Shown here piece by piece: positions 23,501 through 34,880 of a stretch of DNA of 64,000 nucleotides. The position numbers were made by a program, and so were the translations under genes. The DNA is from Anaspis maculata (lineage: Eukaryota; Arthropoda; Insecta; Coleoptera; Scraptiidae). Within the stretch, counting starts at the first letter, position 1; each line of letters opens with the position of its first letter. The notes under the pieces were generated by a model. It did no database searches. It was not told where the DNA came from and was given only the letters and a program-made list of their open reading frames with translations. The stretch covers positions 82,877,277 to 82,941,276 of the forward strand of contig OX421961.1 of assembly GCA_949128115.1 (NCBI GenBank), written 5' to 3'.

Positions 23501-25415
23501 ATTACCTGGACTACCTAGTATGGCTGTAATAGTAAAAGGGGTTGAGCCCTTCGAGGATGAGTATAGATAGGTACGCATCAAGCGTGTAGGTAGGTATTGC
23601 GAGACAGCTGGTGAAAGCCTCGATGGGCTGGGATAAGATATTGCCGGATCAGCGAGGGCATGATCGAGAGGACGATTGCTCAGCAAGTATCATCGCGTTC
23701 AAAACAATCTGGTAGTGAAAAAGTCCAGGCACCTCTCTTTGGTTTTCTTAAATTTGAGTCGTGTGGTGCAGTCGACCCTCGAGCTCGCCCTCGAGTCGAT
23801 CGTGCTCAAGTTATTGACCTACGAGCTGACCTATAACCTGTTAGAAGAGCTTTTTGATGGCGTCAGATAAGGAAAGCCAGATTTTTAGGCATATTTCTCA
23901 CTGTACCAGATTATTTTGCACGCGATGGTACCATAGAGGGAAAATCACCACCTACTCTCCTGGTACAATTTCAGCTTACGCTATTTGTTTTTTTAGAGTA
24001 AGCACTTTGAGGCCTGCTGGTTCTAATTTTCTTCTGTAGCACCTCAATTTCATCGTTTTTCTCCTCCAATTCCTTAATTTTGTTTTCAACAATGCACTTC
24101 TCTTTTTGTATTGCCACTTTCAACGCCTCGTTTTCCTCTTGTAGCTTCTTAATATTCTGGTCTTTGTTTCTGATGTAATCAGACTTGACTTCTTTGTTTG
24201 AGCACGCTTGGGCCTGGAGAAAATATTTTGTTAGGTTTCGAAACCTGTGCAGACTGCAGACCAGATCAAACTCTAGGAGATATGAGTATTTATATACCTT
24301 ATTACCTTAAGTTCAGCCATTTTTTGCTGTTGGAGCTGCTCATTTTCGTTGGAATTCGCAAGTTTCAGCTTCAACATTGCACATTCACTTTCCAACGCCT
24401 TAATCCTGGCCTTTGCGATGTCAAGTTTCCTTTTACTTTCTTCACATGAAATTTTCACTTCAAAGTTCTCCTTATTTAACGCATCAATTTTTTTCGCATT
24501 CACGCCAATTTCATGTTTCACTTGATGCTGCGAAGGTGGACCTAAAAGAATTAATTTAGGTAGGTATTTACAAATTAAATGTTTTGACTGTCTGTCGTTT
24601 TTACTGTCTTTCTGGTAACTCTTCAACTTTTCCTTCAGGTCATGATTTTTCTGTTGCAAGTCGCAGATTATTTGTGCTCGACCCCTCCAGTTGGATGTTT
24701 CATTCATTGCCATCAGAGTTTCAAAATTATCCCCCGTCTCTTGCTGCAGCCATTTATTGGCTAGTTGGAGATCGTGTTTCAGTTGAGAATAGGAGTTTTT
24801 CGTTTCAAAGAGCTTGCTGGTAACTTGGCTCAGTTTTTGCTGTATCTTTTCAACGTCGCTTTGATCAGTTATGACCGGTTTCTTTTCGCTTTCTTGTTTC
24901 AGCAATTCTTCGTATTTTTGTTGCAGCTCGACCAAGTTTTGATTCAGTTTGGAGCATTTCGTTTTGTACAGTTCAAACTCTGAGGTTTTGTCTCGCAATT
25001 TTCTACTGAGCTCCACGATTTTGCTGTTGGCAAACTTTGAGGACGAAACGCATTCATCGTACTCAAATTCTCGGAGTTTGCCCGACAATTCCTCAATTTT
25101 TTTTTGCCTCTCGTTCGTACTTTTCTCATTTTGCTGGAGCTTTTTCTTCAGTTCTTCATTTTCGTTAGTTCGTTGCTGAAAATTTTGAGGACACGGTTTA
25201 AAAGAAAAACCAGATTGTTGAAAAATAATTACAAACAACTGATCACGCAGGAAATTGTTGACTTCTTCGTGAATTGATGTCTCTTTTTGCGTAGCTGGTA
25301 CATCTAAATGAGAGAGTTGTAGGTCTCCTCTTAGTTCTAAAGTTTTAGTATCTGATTTAACTTCCATTTTTTGACAAATTGTTGACATAAAGCCTGGCAT
25401 CTTCATTTCAGTCAT
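17535..25415 (-). CDS. CCDC13: CCDC13-like coiled-coil protein
   Basis: Predicted exons on - are 25415..25233, 25175..24605, 24541..24306, 24213..23980 and the terminal 17924..17535. All have GT-AG borders and consistent phases, giving about 537 aa if no exon is missing. The protein is nearly all coiled coil, rich in Glu, Lys, Gln and Leu heptads. It holds the segment SNWRGRAQ (in the third-exon half of the second exon), which I recall as a conserved patch of CCDC13, and the C-terminal LEVERLRLLEL patch. CCDC13 is a centrosome/centriolar-satellite protein used in cilium assembly. The link of the last exon to the others rests on shared phase 0, strand and coiled-coil type across a 6-kb repeat-filled intron, so further exons may be missing. 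The reading frame also stays open through two short introns (25176..25232 and 24542..24604), which I removed because splice signals are good. Confidence 0.65.
17962..18181. mobile_element. Palindromic MITE, 220 bp
   Basis: The sequence CAATTATACTATTGGATC starts the left arm and its complement ends the right arm. The arms match almost perfectly over about 95 bp each, including GAGAGTGAGTCA and ACTCACACCCACTGTGGAT. It lies in the last intron of the CCDC13-like gene. There is no coding capacity and no clear target duplication. Confidence 0.6.
18470..18725 (-). repeat. Dispersed repeat, copy inverted at 23290
   Basis: The stretch around 18560-18700, read on -, matches about 23330-23500 on + (words such as TTTTTGGGTCCTTC, TTGCCGAAT and CGAAAACT). 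It is a repeat of unknown type within an intron, not an exon. Confidence 0.45.
18803..19395. mobile_element. Inverted repeat with ~140-bp arms
   Basis: The left arm (18803..18943) and right arm (19254..19395) are inverted copies with very few differences. They include GTCGACCGTAGTTTCCTGGG and its complement. The loop holds a partly duplicated AAGGATAAGTAATGGAA motif (19096-19150). It abuts the next large inverted repeat. Confidence 0.6.
19398..21606. mobile_element. Large foldback, ~2.2 kb, with nested MITE
   Basis: The segments 19398-19440, 19690-19862 and 20224-20550 (read +) mirror 21606-21568, 21540-21310 and 21300-20965. The centre (about 20560-20960) is unique. The left arm is interrupted by the 361-bp MITE at 19863..20223, which the right arm lacks. 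A third, single-arm copy lies at about 57690..58345. The arms contain long T or A tracts. No transposase is seen. Confidence 0.65.
19863..20223. mobile_element. 361-bp TA-flanked MITE, copy 1
   Basis: The terminal inverted repeats exceed 45 bp: CCGAGAGTTCATAAATTAAA on the left, and on the right the complement of CCGAGCGTTCATTAATTAAA. Both continue into GGGTCAAGGGTGCCTGTGA. TA flanks both ends. The inverted arm of the host foldback (21310-21340) and the relative at 57985-57995 have the uninterrupted site ACGTATG, which confirms the TA duplication. The second copy (41296..41656) is also exactly 361 bp. Confidence 0.85.
21607..23287. other. CCDC13 intron, mostly unique, with one hAT MITE
   Basis: Apart from the hAT-type MITE at 21968, I see only AT-rich sequence, a small inverted repeat near 22759-22819 and an ATA trinucleotide run at about 23047-23065. 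The open frames here show no recognisable product. Confidence 0.35.
21968..22177. mobile_element. hAT-type MITE, 210 bp, with 8-bp target duplication
   Basis: The ends CAGGGCCGGGCTTAGC and GCCAGGCCCGGCCCTG are inverted repeats with an hAT-like CAGGG start. A perfect 8-bp duplication GGTATATT flanks it (21960-21967 and 22178-22185). The interior includes a GGGGCGGC stretch. No transposase is encoded. Confidence 0.8.
23290..23700 (+). repeat. Dispersed repeat, partner of 18470..18725
   Basis: It is inverted relative to the copy at 18.5 kb and diverged. It contains short open frames on both strands without recognisable domains. It lies between the fourth exon of the CCDC13-like gene (ending at 23980) and its terminal exon. 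Confidence 0.4.
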
Positions 25416-26536
25416 TCAAATTTATCCAGATACCATTTAATGCCCTGAACGATGATGATCTCAACGAAATACATAGAGGCACATAGAGGTAACTTTTTAA
25501 TTCGGATACAAAAGTCAAGTTTTATGTCCATTATTCGAGTTACGAATTTTCGCGCCAAGTTTCTAGTGATTTTACGTTTTCCCCAACGTCAGAATAAACA
25601 ACAACAACAAGAGTAGGATTTTGTGTGGGTTTCAGCGGCAAGTTTATTGAATTATTTAAGGTGTTTCACAGGAAATTCGAATTTGATTTCGAATTTCGTT
25701 GAACATGGTTGATCTGGGTGGTGGTCAGGATGGGCCTATCGAGCACGGATTTTCCAATTCTGTGTTCATTCTACCTGGGATAGTCTTCGTGTCTCTGTCA
25801 GGTGATTGTTTTATTTGTTGTCCTATCAATTATAAGCCTATTATTGTTATTGTATATTCCTCTGATTGCTTTGATGGATACGATGGTGGTGGTTCTTTGA
25901 AGTCACATAAAGCTGTGTGTTTTAGTAAGAAACCAGAAACCCTTAGATGTGTCTTCGTGCTTTCAGGTCATATGGTAAAGTTTTGATGCAAGTACAGGTG
26001 TGGCTTCGGTCAAAACACTGGTGCGTTGATTTGGGGCTTACAGAACCTGCGGATCATCCTTCATCAAAAGATTTCGTTCCTTATAAAAATGAAGGCAAAG
26101 AATCATAGACAAAGAATTGTTGATTTAGGCACATTTAGGTAGGACCCATGCCCATGAATGAAAATATACATACAGAGAGGCGCCATCATGGCAACCTTTT
26201 GTCATAGGACTCATAGGCCAGTAGATGACGCCACGTCCCAAGCAACTTCTGAAACCAGCTTTACACATCAGGGCTTTAATTGGCAGGAAGACACCATGGG
26301 AATGGGGCCCAGGTACTGGAACACACAAAGGAGCTGCACACAATAGAGTTCGCAAGTATACGCGAAAGAGATGAGCATACTGGAGTTGTAGAAGCTACAG
26401 AAAACGTAATCAGCGTTTCCTACAAAATGCGCTAAAAATAATGCCGTAAAAACCTATCATAAGAAGACAATTTCACAGTTTCCCAAAATGTCTTTTTGCA
26501 GTTGAGATAATCTATTTTTCTACAAAATGACGTAGG
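25416..26536. other. CCDC13 upstream region with a possible divergent exon
   Basis: The first 280 bp upstream of the - strand start codon (25415) is the presumed promoter side of the CCDC13-like gene. On +, an ATG at 25705 opens a frame through 25986 (MVDLGGGQDG at the start). It has a GTGATT donor candidate near 25800 and a CAG acceptor candidate near 25968. I do not recognise the product and have no further exon, so this is at best a hypothetical divergent gene. Confidence 0.2.
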
Positions 26537-26678
26537 AATAGTAAGTACCTATACGTTCAGCCCTAGTCCTACAGTGTGATTCTAATTGGCCGGGGCTCTC
26601 GCCACGCGACGCATTTGGAAAGAAGAAATTCGGGAAATCATAGGTCTCTAGAATCACACTAGAGTTGAACGTACTTAC
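26537..26678. mobile_element. Palindromic MITE, about 142 bp
   Basis: The left arm TAGTAAGTACC..ACGTTCAG and right arm TTGAACGTACTTACTA are inverted copies. The arms continue through TGTGATTCTA / TAGAATCACA. Borders are approximate. There is no coding capacity. Confidence 0.45.
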
Positions 26679-26964
26679 TACATAGTAATTTTCATCAGGT
26701 CTAGAGCGCATGCTCACGTTCCTTGCCGGTCGGCGAAAATTCGAACTCCGCGTGCTTGCCAGACTCCCGCAGCTCTGTAATCATTCTCCCCACTCTATAC
26801 CTCTGGTGCTAGCCGACCCGAACTGTCAAATCTTGAGCATGCCCACTGAAACCGAAAATTGTCATGAAAACTACTATTAAGCTTTTTAAATTAAATTTCT
26901 ACATGATGCACGTTTTGGAACAAAATTACAACTTTGTAACAGCGATACAAACTTCTAGTTAATC

Positions 26965-27131
26965 AGGTGCGTTCAGTCAGCCTTATTTAGCCGCAAGTTT
27001 TAATTTTAGTTGTAAGCGCTGCATCGCTCATTGGCTGTTCTGAGGAAGCTGGTTCATAAGAGCCAATGGGCGTTTCTGCGCTTGCGACTAAAATTAAAAC
27101 TTGCGGCTAAATAAGCTGACTGAACGCACCT
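26965..27131. mobile_element. PIF/Harbinger-like MITE, copy 2
   Basis: The inverted ends AGGTGCGTTCAGT and ACTGAACGCACCT match the copies at 2298 and 43549, as do the inner arms. The right flank is TTA but the left flank is ATC, so the target duplication is decayed or the left border is altered in this copy. Confidence 0.7.
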
Positions 27132-28249
27132 TTAAATTCATCTATTGAATAGTTCAATTGATCAATTCTATGTCAAAATTGTAATCATGGGTGTTTTGAA
27201 CCACGATGGAAATAGAGCTAAAAACAAATTTAGAGGTTGAAACTTCGCATTTTTTGTGCTTAGTTCAATAGATCCCCATTTTTGTGAACAATTTTTTTTG
27301 AATTCTAACGATAGAATCATGAAGCCTGATATGTCCTATCTCAAAACGGTTTTTGAATTTTCCAGAAGAAGTCTTACAATGATGACATGATTTTGTTTTG
27401 TTAAAGTTGTATTTTAGTCAATTCGGTTGGCAATAAAGTCGCATTTTTGATGATAAGAACTTGTAATTGTGCATGCTTGTTGCTTGAACTGTTAGAAACT
27501 GCTGTGCCTTCAGAAACCTCCGTTTACTTTCTTGGTTCGCGTTCTCGATTGAAAAGGAAAATATTGTGAACGCGAAAAAAATTTGCTCCCGAATTTCGAG
27601 TACATACCTAATAACTTTTTTCAAGGTCCATCTAAAAGATTTATTTCGACCATTTCCAGGTCAAAGTCGGTCCGTCTGCCTGTCCGTGTGTCTAATTCTG
27701 TGTAATCGTCCATGATAACTCCCAAACGGTACATCCAATTGAGCTGAAATTTGGTATACAGCCATGGTATAGGCGTATAATAAACTTATGTGATTTTGTT
27801 TGAAATCCGCCATCATAGGGCGCACTTATTGCATCATATCAATATCGGAATTTTTGACGCACGGACCTCAAATTGAACATGTAGATGTTTTGTTGGTTCA
27901 GAAGCACATTCTAAAATTTCAGTTTGAATATGTTTCAAGAATATAACCTCAATTTCTTATTTTTTCACAATGTCTAAAATGCTACTTTTACAAATAAAAA
28001 TAAAATCATCATTGTTGAACTTCTGCACTGGAAAATTAAACAAGTGAGTATGCCTTCACGTGCGTGAGTCTCAGTAGCGCATTTTCTTGATGAGGCATAT
28101 TGTGAACGTAAAGAAATTTGGTTGAAGGAGAAACACCATTCCTTGCCCACTTTCTTCATTCGAAACTCATTGTGATATTGTGTTATCAGAATGGGGTACT
28201 TGCCAATGAAATAGATCTGAATGAAAATTCTTTCACTTATCAATATATT
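27132..28249. repeat. Dispersed repeat shared with 47.4-48.1 kb
   Basis: The segment from about 27270 to 28020 matches, in part inverted, the sequence around 47340-48070. It includes a GTCC/GTCT-type tract (about 27670-27690) and the GAGCTGAAATTTGGTATACA block. No host gene is evident. Confidence 0.4.
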
Positions 28250-30300
28250 TTTTTGTTTGAGGGCGGGAGTTGGGAGCGGCGACTAATCAACAGTAGTCTA
28301 TACTTTTCCATTTTTAGTCGGCTGTCCATATAGCGAAAGAATTAGATCGCTATGTCTTCGGGTTTATGTTTTCCAATTATCTCTTACTTTGAGGGCAGCG
28401 TGTGGGGGTGGCAGCATTCGGCAAAGTAACTGTTGCACAGTTTGAGTTGAGAGTTTCTAAATGTTCAAGGAAATATGACAATCAGTGAAAATTGTGAAAG
28501 TTGCATTTTTTTGTTTGGGGGCGGGAGCTGGAGGCGGCGACTAATCAAAAGTGGCCTATCTCTTTCCATTTTTAGTCAGCTATCTACAGGGTGTCCGTTT
28601 TTCGAGGCTAAGCATGGGTATCTCGCTTATCTTTAGAGATACAGAGTCGGTTAAATTAGAAAAAAGTTGCGAATTTTCATGACCATCAATGATCCAAAGA
28701 GATATTTGACTTGTCTGTTTTAGTTTTCGAGATATCGAGAAAAAACAGAAATTTGTAATTTTAGTTTTTATTTTTTATTTGAAAAACAGTTGAAGATAGC
28801 CTTTTCTAACTAAGACATTGTGAAGGCACTTTTCCAAGGGGAATTCAATGTTGCCAAAATCTTCATTCTAGCTTCCAAAACAACCGAGATATGACATTCA
28901 ACTTTGTTTTCTCTTATGGGCGCCATATTGGATTTTGACATTTTTAAATACAATTTTTTTTTCTGGTTACAACAATGTGTCACATGTCACTGTTGAATTC
29001 ATGCTTTTGAGCAAAAAAATTTTTTTCATTTTTCAAAGAGTGCTTTGGAAACAAAATCAGCACCGACAATAAAAAAAACCGTAAATGTTAAACATTTATT
29101 TAACAGTGACATGTGGCACATCGTTTTAACCAGAAAAGAATACCGTATTCAAAAATATCAGAATCCAATATGGCGCCCATTAGAGAAAAAAGTTGAATGT
29201 CGTATCTCGGTTGCTTTAAAAGCTAGAATAAAGATTTTTGCAGCTTTGAATTTCCCTTCAAAAAGTGCTCTGACAATGTCTAGACTAGAAAAGGCCACCT
29301 TCAACCGTTTTTTGAATAAAAAATGAAAACAAAAATTCAAATTCCTGTTCTTTCACGATATCTCAAAAACCAAAATCGATACGTCAAATTTCTTTTTGGA
29401 TCATTGATCGTCATGAAAATACGCAACTTTTTCCTAATTTAACCGACTTTGTATCTCTCAAGATAAGCAAGATACCCATGCTTAGCCTCGAAAAACGGAC
29501 ACCCTGTATATAGCGGAACAATTAGATCGCTATGTCTTCAGGGTTATGTTTTACATTTATCTCTTACTTTGGGGGCGGCGTGTGGGGGCGGCAGAGTTTG
29601 GCAAAGAAACTCTTCCACAGTTTGAGTTGGGAGCTTCTAAATGTTCGAGGTAACATTATCAGCTAAATCAGTGAAAATTGTTGAAAGTTGAACCTTTTTT
29701 TCTTTTGGGGGCGGAAGCTGGAGGCGGCGCCATATCAAAAGTAGCCTATCCTTTTCCATTTTTAGTCAGCTATCCATATAGCGAAAAACTTGGATCGCTA
29801 TGTCTTTGGGTTCATGTTTTTCATTTATTTCTTACTTTGGGGGCGGCGTGTGGGAGCGGCAGCGTTGGGCTGAGCAAATGTTGCACAATTTGAGTTGGCA
29901 GTTCCTAAATGCTTAAGGGAACATCTCAATTAGTAACAATTGTGAAAGTTGCACTTTTTATGCCGTTTGGGGGCGGAATCTGGGGGCGGCGACTAACCAA
30001 AAGTAGCCTATCCTATGCCATTTTTAGTCAGCTATTTATATACCGAAAGAATCAGATCGCTATGTCTTCAGGTTTATGTTTTTCATTTTAAAGTGATTGG
30101 GGGCGGTTTTTTGCAGTTTTTTCATGTCGGCGGCGCATATTGAAGACGGAATGTTTCTTGGCTTACGTTTATAAGTGGCAACTATGTATTATTAAAAAAA
30201 TGAGAACACCAGAGCATCAGGTCTGGTAGAAAGTGCAATATTATGTTATTTCAAGTTTATCGGGGGCGGTTTTCTATATGTTGGCGGCGCAATATAGACA
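28250..30300 (+). repeat. Tandem array, ~260-bp unit, GGGGGCGG-rich
   Basis: Units begin near 28261, 28517, 29706 and 29968, with partial units near 30098 and 30262. Allowing for the foldback inserted at 28587..29506, the period is about 256-264 bp. Each unit has GGGGGCGGnAGCTGG, a CATTTTTAGTCAGCTAT block, AGATCGCTATGTCTTC and GTTGCAC. The array ends near a GGAC tetranucleotide run (about 30398-30445). Confidence 0.7.
28587..29506. mobile_element. Foldback element, 920 bp, CAGGGTGTCCG termini, copy 1
   Basis: The ends CAGGGTGTCCGTTTTTCGAG and the inverted partner are flanked by TA. The two halves mirror each other through most of the length, including the GCGCCATATTGGATTTTGA block. It sits inside one unit of the 260-bp tandem array. 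Other units give the approximate empty site. A second copy is at 36481. Confidence 0.8.
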
Positions 30301-31199
30301 TCCAATATAGCCTAGCCCTCCTTTGGGAGTGGCAGCTATGTAACAGCGAAAAAATTAGAAAGCTAGGTCGTCTAGTTTGGGAGGAGTTCGAGGAACGGGC
30401 GGACGGACGGACGGACGGACGGACGGACGGACGGACGGACGGACAAAGCGGTTGCAATAGCGATTTTCATCAAGATGGAAAATGCGCTAAAAACTGTTTC
30501 GAGACAAGACATCAGGCTTCATGATTATATCGTTGGAATTTGAAAAAAAAATTGTTCAGAAAAACGGGGATCTATTGAATTAAGCACAATTTTGCAATGC
30601 TTTACATTCCACCCTGTAACGAATGTAATTGAAACGAATTAAAAATTCTCGCCAACGAAGTAGATTGCTGAAAGATGTATCTAAGCAACCGTGAAAACAA
30701 AATCGGAATCGGTTGAGACAATAATGGGGCCTTGCAATTGAAAAACTCAACGTGAGGTCGCCACTACTGTAGGGGGCGCCTACTTCGATGAAGCGGCCGT
30801 AACGACGGGAAAAACAGGGGAGTTTGAGTAGTTTGACCAGTAACTGACAGTGACTGGAGACGTCAAGCAAGAAACAGAGGTTATCCAAATTTCAAATCAA
30901 GACATAAAATGACGGACGTCGGTCGGTGAAGCGTCAACGCCGTCAAAATTGTTGAATTTGCCCCCCAACGGTTGTGGCGCCCTCGGTGTGTAAAAGTGGC
31001 AGTGCAAGGCCCCATTCAAAGGTACACGTTACACCATTTTGAAAAAGGACAAAGTTTCCGATACCGACATTTCAAATGTTGAGCAGTTTACATGAATGAC
31101 CCTGTAGCTTCGAAACGAACAGCGTTAGAAAAATTTCAAAACCAGATCCTGATTCGCCTGGAAAAACTGGACCTACGCTTGAGCTATGTCCATTTGGTG
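30301..31199. repeat. Dispersed repeat shared with 46.6 and 48.1 kb
   Basis: A GGAC tract is at about 30398-30445. Sequence around 30580-30720 matches 46620-46760 (inverted) and 48100-48260, with words such as TACATTC(C/T)ACCCTGTAAC and GCTGAAAGATGTATCTA. It is transposon-derived and no gene is supported. Confidence 0.4.
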
Positions 31200-32150
31200 G
31201 TGAATCACCCGTATACAGGTGATTCATAAAACATGCTCACCCCCATTTTTCTCGAGAACCGTTTGCGATATAGAGTTGCGGAAAAAAAGTGTTGAAATAA
31301 CGATATCTTTGAGGTCCGATTTCATATACTACCAGAGCTTCTTCACCAAAACTTTCTGTATGGGGGCCCTCAAAAATTTGTGATATTTTTCTCAACACTG
31401 TACAATGTTGAGTGATATGTCATCTAAAAGGGCTTTGAAAGTTCAATGGAGAAGTGTAAAAAGTTTCGAAAAAAATTCAACGGTTTTCATTTTATGACAA
31501 AAACAAAAAAGCTGGAAAAACATGTATAAAATGCGCCTCGAAATCGCGACTTTCAAAGGCCTAAAAATCAAAATCAAGAAAACTCATGATTCCTCAACTG
31601 GAATAAGTTTTCTAGGTAGCTTAGGTTGATTTACTGCCATTTTTTGCTGAGAAACGAGGCGTTTTCAGAGAAAAACAATTTGGGTTCTGGAAAGTGGCGA
31701 TTTCGAGATGTTTTCCAAAGTTTAAAACCCAAATATCTCAAAAATTAAGCCTATAATCAAAATTTCACAAGAGTAACTTTTTTCTAAATTGAACAGAGTT
31801 CAAAAATTATTTTTTTCCAAAAATATGCAGTGGCGTAGAAAATGGGGTGGCAGAAGTTGAACAATCCCCCCGGATCTACGCCACTGGACAATTTTGACAA
31901 AAATCATCTGTGTCAAGTGATAAATATCTATTTTGTAAGCATTTGTAGCAAATTTGGTCGAAATCGCTACAATGACTTGAGAGTTGTTGCAAAAAAAAGG
32001 TTTTCAAAACTGAACTTTGAAGGGCTTTATCTCCCTTAGGAGGCGTTTTGGAGAAAAATTAAATTATGCATGTCGACCTAGATTTCGATGGACCATCGAA
32101 TGGTGAATTATTGTTACTATGTATAACCTGGACCACCCTGTATATTAGTA
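31200..32150. repeat. Single-arm relative of the CAGGGTGGTC foldbacks
   Basis: The right end (CCACCCTGTATA, about 32131-32145) resembles the right end of the 10670 foldback. Interior blocks (GGAAAGTGGCGATTTCGAG near 31690) recur at 11100-11270 and 58800-58980. The left terminus is not clear, so this copy may be truncated. Confidence 0.4.
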
Positions 32151-32459
32151 CAACAATAATCATACTTACCGGGATAAAACATTGAAAAAAGTAATGTTGA
32201 AAATAATGGTCTGTGATAATGGTAAGTTGAGGTCACTCCTTTGTTGAAAAATAGCACTGCAAAAGTTTTGTTCTCATAAATGAATCAAGGGGATGCGGAT
32301 TTATCGATGATCACACAAAAACTACTTAACAATCTATTTGTGGCCGAAACAAAAAATATTTTTCAATTTGTTGACCAGGCAAAAAAAAATTTATTTTCTT
32401 TAGAAAGAATGAAATTGACATGTCGAAAAATGTTATGATGGTCAAGAACAAAGTTGTTT

Positions 32460-32766
32460 AAGGACTGTGTTGAATTGATAAAATAAGCGTTGCGAAATCA
32501 ATCCGTCTGGATTTATTCCTTGACGGATTTTTACCATTTTGGTCTCTTTCGAAAGCTACAAAGATGTACTCTGGTTTAAGCCCATTGGCATTTCCAAAAT
32601 TCAAATTTTTTTTTAGATTTTTGGATTTTGAAAATGCCAATAAGCTCAAACCAAAGTACATCCTTGTAGCTTTCGAAAGAGACCAAAATGGTAAAAATCC
32701 GTCAAGGAATAAACCCAGACGGATTGATTTCGCAACGCTTATTTTACCAAGTCAACACTTAAGTCC
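32460..32766. mobile_element. Palindromic element, about 307 bp
   Basis: The left arm AAGGACTGTGTTGAATTGAT and its partner (ending CAACACTTAAGTCCT) pair along about 140 bp with few mismatches. The arms include GAAATCAATCCGTCTGGATT. The loop is a T-rich stretch near 32605. The frames in each arm are mirror images, not genes. Confidence 0.6.
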
Positions 32767-33738
32767 TGTAGGGTAGATAGGGCGGTACTGAATGGTGCAT
32801 GGTAAAAGTTCTGAATCGTGGATATTTGAGGGGCTCCCAGTCGCCCCCTAATGGACAAATTTTTGAGTGCTGCGGGTCATATCACTTGAAATTTTATGTA
32901 GTTTGCATATGCCAAATTTCATTGCAGTATCACAAAATGCAGAATCAGGGTCATTTCGCTAGCGAACCGCAAAAATATTTGCCGTAACATTTTGTGTTTA
33001 GCTGTAGAACGGCACAGCGCGGCGGTGAAAAAACACACCTTCCTTACTTTTTTCTAACTTATTACTACTTGTCCACAATTAGTTTTTTTTTTAAAGTCGT
33101 CCATTGATTTCCAAAGTATGAATCGCCGATACGTAACTAATGTAAGTAGGTACTTGTAGGAATTATCTATGTTGACCATGACCATCTTTGTACCTCAAAC
33201 AATAACGAACTTCCCTTTTTTGAGATATTAAAAAATAGCACAATGAAATGGAGTCACAACCTTAAATATGTGCCTACCTATCCTACGTTGTTGGAAGAAA
33301 TATTTTTGACGAAATTTCAGTGTTTTTCTTTCATATTTTTGATAGCTTGCCTTTTTCTTTATTGATAACTCTCTTGAAGACATATTACATAATTTTGCAT
33401 GTATGTCAAGTGGCCTTGCGATAAGGTTGGTTTATCAGTGAGCGAAAGGTATAGGAGGTCACACAATTTTGATGAGTAGTAGGAGGTAGGTATGTGCACT
33501 CATCGAAACTTAATCGATGATTGAGAAGTAAGTTCCGCGAGATCCACTTGTTTTGTGTGCCTGGGTTGATGGATTAGCGCCACGTTGTTAAAAAAAAAAA
33601 TATGCACAACAACACTTGTTACATTTTGCGATAAAGCATAAAAGTGATGACCTGGCCCCTGCGGCTATGTTGACACAGTAATACATCAGTTGTAAGAGTA
33701 CAGTCTGTCTTCGTGAATCCGTGTTTCGTGGACAAATC
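32767..33738. other. Upstream region of the small membrane-protein gene
   Basis: The sequence is mostly AT-rich with no repeat I can match. The last 100 bp before 33739 is the presumed 5' UTR. I see no clear TATA element. Confidence 0.3.
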
Positions 33739-34552
33739 ATGAATCCTCCGCTAGACGACGAAGGCCTTCCTCCAATGCCGGACATGGGGGATTTCAAGAT
33801 GCCATCCGTTGACGACCTCTTGAAGGCGTTGGAAAAGATGGATATGAGCGAAGAAAACAAAGAAGAACTGAGGGCCAGCTTGCTGGAGAGAGCTAAATCT
33901 GGAAATTTGAACTTTGGAATCCCTCAAATACCGTCCCCGGAAGCTGCCAGACCTGAAGCACTGGCTCCAGATTTTGTGATTCTGTTAGGGCTGATTACTT
34001 TGTTAGCTCTCATTTTTCGTACGTATTGAATTGGATTTTAATGAAATGGTACAAAATAGCGAAAGTCAAGAATCTGTTTCAGTTGAATATAGAGATTTTT
34101 GAAATTTTGGTAGGAATTGTCAATTTTTTCCAAGCATAAAAAGTGAATCCTGTCACGTGAATACTTTTATCATCATGCTCTCTTTAGTAGGTACCCTAAA
34201 CCCTACCCATATATCTTCTAGTTGCGTTGCGCTATATACAATAATTACGCTATAAGTACTTCTGGTTGGCCGCTGCGCCGGTTCGACTTCCATTGACTGG
34301 TCGACAAGGAATCTGGAGCATTGCAATCGACCGTCGGCGTCGGTCGGTTGAAGTCGCACCGGCGCTCAACGAGGCAGAATACAGGAGCTAATAAACTGCT
34401 GAAAATCAAAATTCGGAATTTTGTAGAAAGATTTTGATATTAATCTCTTGTTTCCAGTGTTCTTTGGGTACAAGCTGTACAAATCGCTTGTGGAACGAGA
34501 GAGGAGAAAGGAAGAAAAGCGGCGTCAGAAACAGCAAAAAAAGAAAAAGTAA
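33739..34552 (+). CDS. Small single-pass membrane protein, unrecognised
   Basis: Two exons, 33739..34018 and 34458..34552, join in phase 1 with GT-AG borders to give 124 aa. The N-terminal part is acidic and proline/methionine rich (MNPPLDDEGLPPMPDMGD). A predicted helix follows (VDDLLKALEKMD, then EENKEELRASLLERA). A single hydrophobic segment spans about residues 84-104 (LLGLITLLALIFLFFGY). The tail is short and strongly basic (ERERRKEEKRRQ, then a Lys run to the stop). This is the layout of a tail-anchored or type I-like protein of the ER or outer mitochondrial membrane with a cytosolic basic tail. AATAAA lies at 34591-34596, 39 bp after the stop. I do not recognise the family. It looks like a genuine conserved small gene because its exons, phase and poly(A) signal agree. 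Confidence 0.75.
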
Positions 34553-34590
34553 GATTTGAGGCTTTGGAATTGACACACTCCATTAATAAT

Positions 34591-34596
34591 AATAAA
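34591..34596 (+). terminator. Polyadenylation signal of the small membrane-protein gene
   Basis: A canonical AATAAA 39 bp downstream of the stop codon at 34550-34552, in AT-rich sequence. It is the likely cleavage signal. Confidence 0.6.
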
Positions 34597-34880
34597 TGTT
34601 CAATACAAAATTTGGCTGCATTCCATTTTCATGTTGTATTATCTATATTCTATTGTATAGTTAAGAATTAATAAATTTATTGCATACTTCCTATGTTCAT
34701 TTCAAACCTATTTCGAAGCCATATTATAGTTACCATGTTACGCGAGGCTAATCTTACGTTTCAGCTAATCTTGAAATTATTTATACTATCAAGTATAAAG
34801 GCAAAGCATAGAATTTGTTGTGGGCAGTGATGTAAGCTGAAATTATTTGGCAATGTATACCAATTTTTTTTAGTCACTGC

